A DNA stretch of 14,556 bases from the NCBI GenBank assembly GCA_020024675.1, contig JAHHTM010000014.1:1-14556 (forward strand), read 5' to 3'. The stretch is from Muricomes sp. (GTDB lineage Bacteria > Bacillota > Clostridia > Lachnospirales > Lachnospiraceae). Below are positions 14,449 to 14,556 of the stretch, piece after piece; position 1 is the stretch's first letter, and each line of letters begins with the position of its first letter. Under the pieces are notes generated by a model, which did not search any database, was not told where the DNA came from, and worked only from the letters and a program-made list of their open reading frames with translations. The position numbers and the translations under genes are program-made.

Positions 14449-14470
14449 CCCCAACATTTATTTTAGAACC
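14447..14470 (-). repeat. Right terminal inverted repeat of the ISL3-like element
   Basis: Reads CACCCCAAC...TTAGAACC on the plus strand; inverted it gives GGTTCTAA...GTTGGGGTG, matching the left repeat at 18 of 24 positions. Confidence 0.8.
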
Positions 14471-14478
14471 AAAAAGTA

Positions 14479-14506
14479 TTGGTTTTTTGAGTGGAGATGT
14501 TATAAT
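14479..14506 (+). promoter_or_regulatory. Promoter of the gene at the right edge
   Basis: TTGGTT (14479-14484), 16-base spacer, perfect TATAAT (14501-14506) with a TGT extension just upstream. It begins nine bases outside the element's right end, so it is not built from element sequence. Confidence 0.6.
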
Positions 14507-14549
14507 GTAAACATGTAATTCATTTGAATCATTGGAGGAGAGAAAGAAA

Positions 14550-14556
14550 ATGCTAT
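14550..14556 (+). CDS. Start of an unidentified gene cut by the window edge
   Basis: GGAGGAG is followed about ten bases later by ATGCTAT at the last seven bases of the window. With the promoter upstream this is a convincing gene start, but only Met-Leu can be read and the product is unknown. Confidence 0.6.

Larger units (their letters stand above)
13622..14470 (-). mobile_element. Internally deleted ISL3-like insertion sequence
   Basis: An 849-base element bounded by 24-base inverted repeats matching at 18 of 24 positions, both starting GG(C/T)TCTAA and ending GTTGGGGTG. The GGCTCT-type tip is what I recall for ISL3 ends. Inside, on the minus strand, lie the N-terminal half of an ISL3 transposase and a possible C-terminal scrap. 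Full ISL3 elements are nearer 1.3-1.6 kb with a transposase of 400 or more residues, so the middle has been lost. The eight bases flanking each end (GTTTTTCT and AAAAAGTA) do not match, so no target duplication is visible. It cannot move alone but might be moved by a related transposase elsewhere. Confidence 0.8.

Noticed and set aside
1..14556. CRISPR arrays, tRNA or rRNA genes, phage or defence genes
   Set aside because: None seen: no regularly spaced repeats, no cloverleaf or rRNA sequence, and no nuclease, toxin or phage-type proteins among the readable genes.

Overview
The window looks like a chromosomal stretch from a low-GC Gram-positive anaerobe of the class Clostridia, most likely a gut member of the Lachnospiraceae. 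The basis is the AT-rich sequence, strong AGGAGG-type ribosome binding sites, a T-box in front of tyrS, a group II ECF transporter cluster, TyrS/L13/S9 sequences of Firmicutes type, and a small two-helix membrane protein of a kind I associate with that family. The species cannot be fixed by eye.

Layout. Positions 1-727 hold the 3' part of thioredoxin reductase, closed by a terminator at 733-780 that also serves the convergent genes. The minus-strand block 782-3399 reads, in transcription order, an MsmK/UgpC-type sugar ABC ATPase, a CdaR/PucR-type regulator and a small membrane protein coupled to the regulator. A divergent intergenic region (3400-3591) separates it from a plus-strand unit: cyclophilin-type prolyl isomerase, ecfA1, ecfA2, ecfT and truA. 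ecfA1/ecfA2 and ecfA2/ecfT overlap. A hairpin lies between the isomerase gene and ecfA1, and a weak terminator follows truA. nagB-nagA come next with their own promoter. They convert GlcNAc-6-phosphate to fructose-6-phosphate. No terminator is visible after nagA; the next stop signal is in the tyrS T-box leader (specifier codon UAC). tyrS is convergent with a cytoplasmic GH13 alpha-amylase-family gene, and the two share a strong terminator.

The 241-base gap between the amylase gene and rplM carries two outward promoters. The rplM promoter is a full consensus with a 17-base spacer, and the spacer contains a perfect 15-base palindrome. The rplM leader contains a possible hairpin and an 18-codon reading frame. 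rplM-rpsI end in a strong terminator. Directly behind lies an internally deleted ISL3-like element (13622-14470) with both inverted repeats kept but only parts of its transposase. The window ends seven bases into another gene with its own promoter and ribosome binding site.

Most genes are housekeeping or central sugar metabolism. The parts most worth a second look are the rplM promoter and leader, the IS remnant with paired subterminal hairpins, the separation of truA from rplM-rpsI by an amino-sugar/tyrS/amylase block, the antisense-facing terminator ahead of ecfA1, and the regulator plus membrane protein next to a shared sugar ATPase. I did not find a clearly new multi-gene system.
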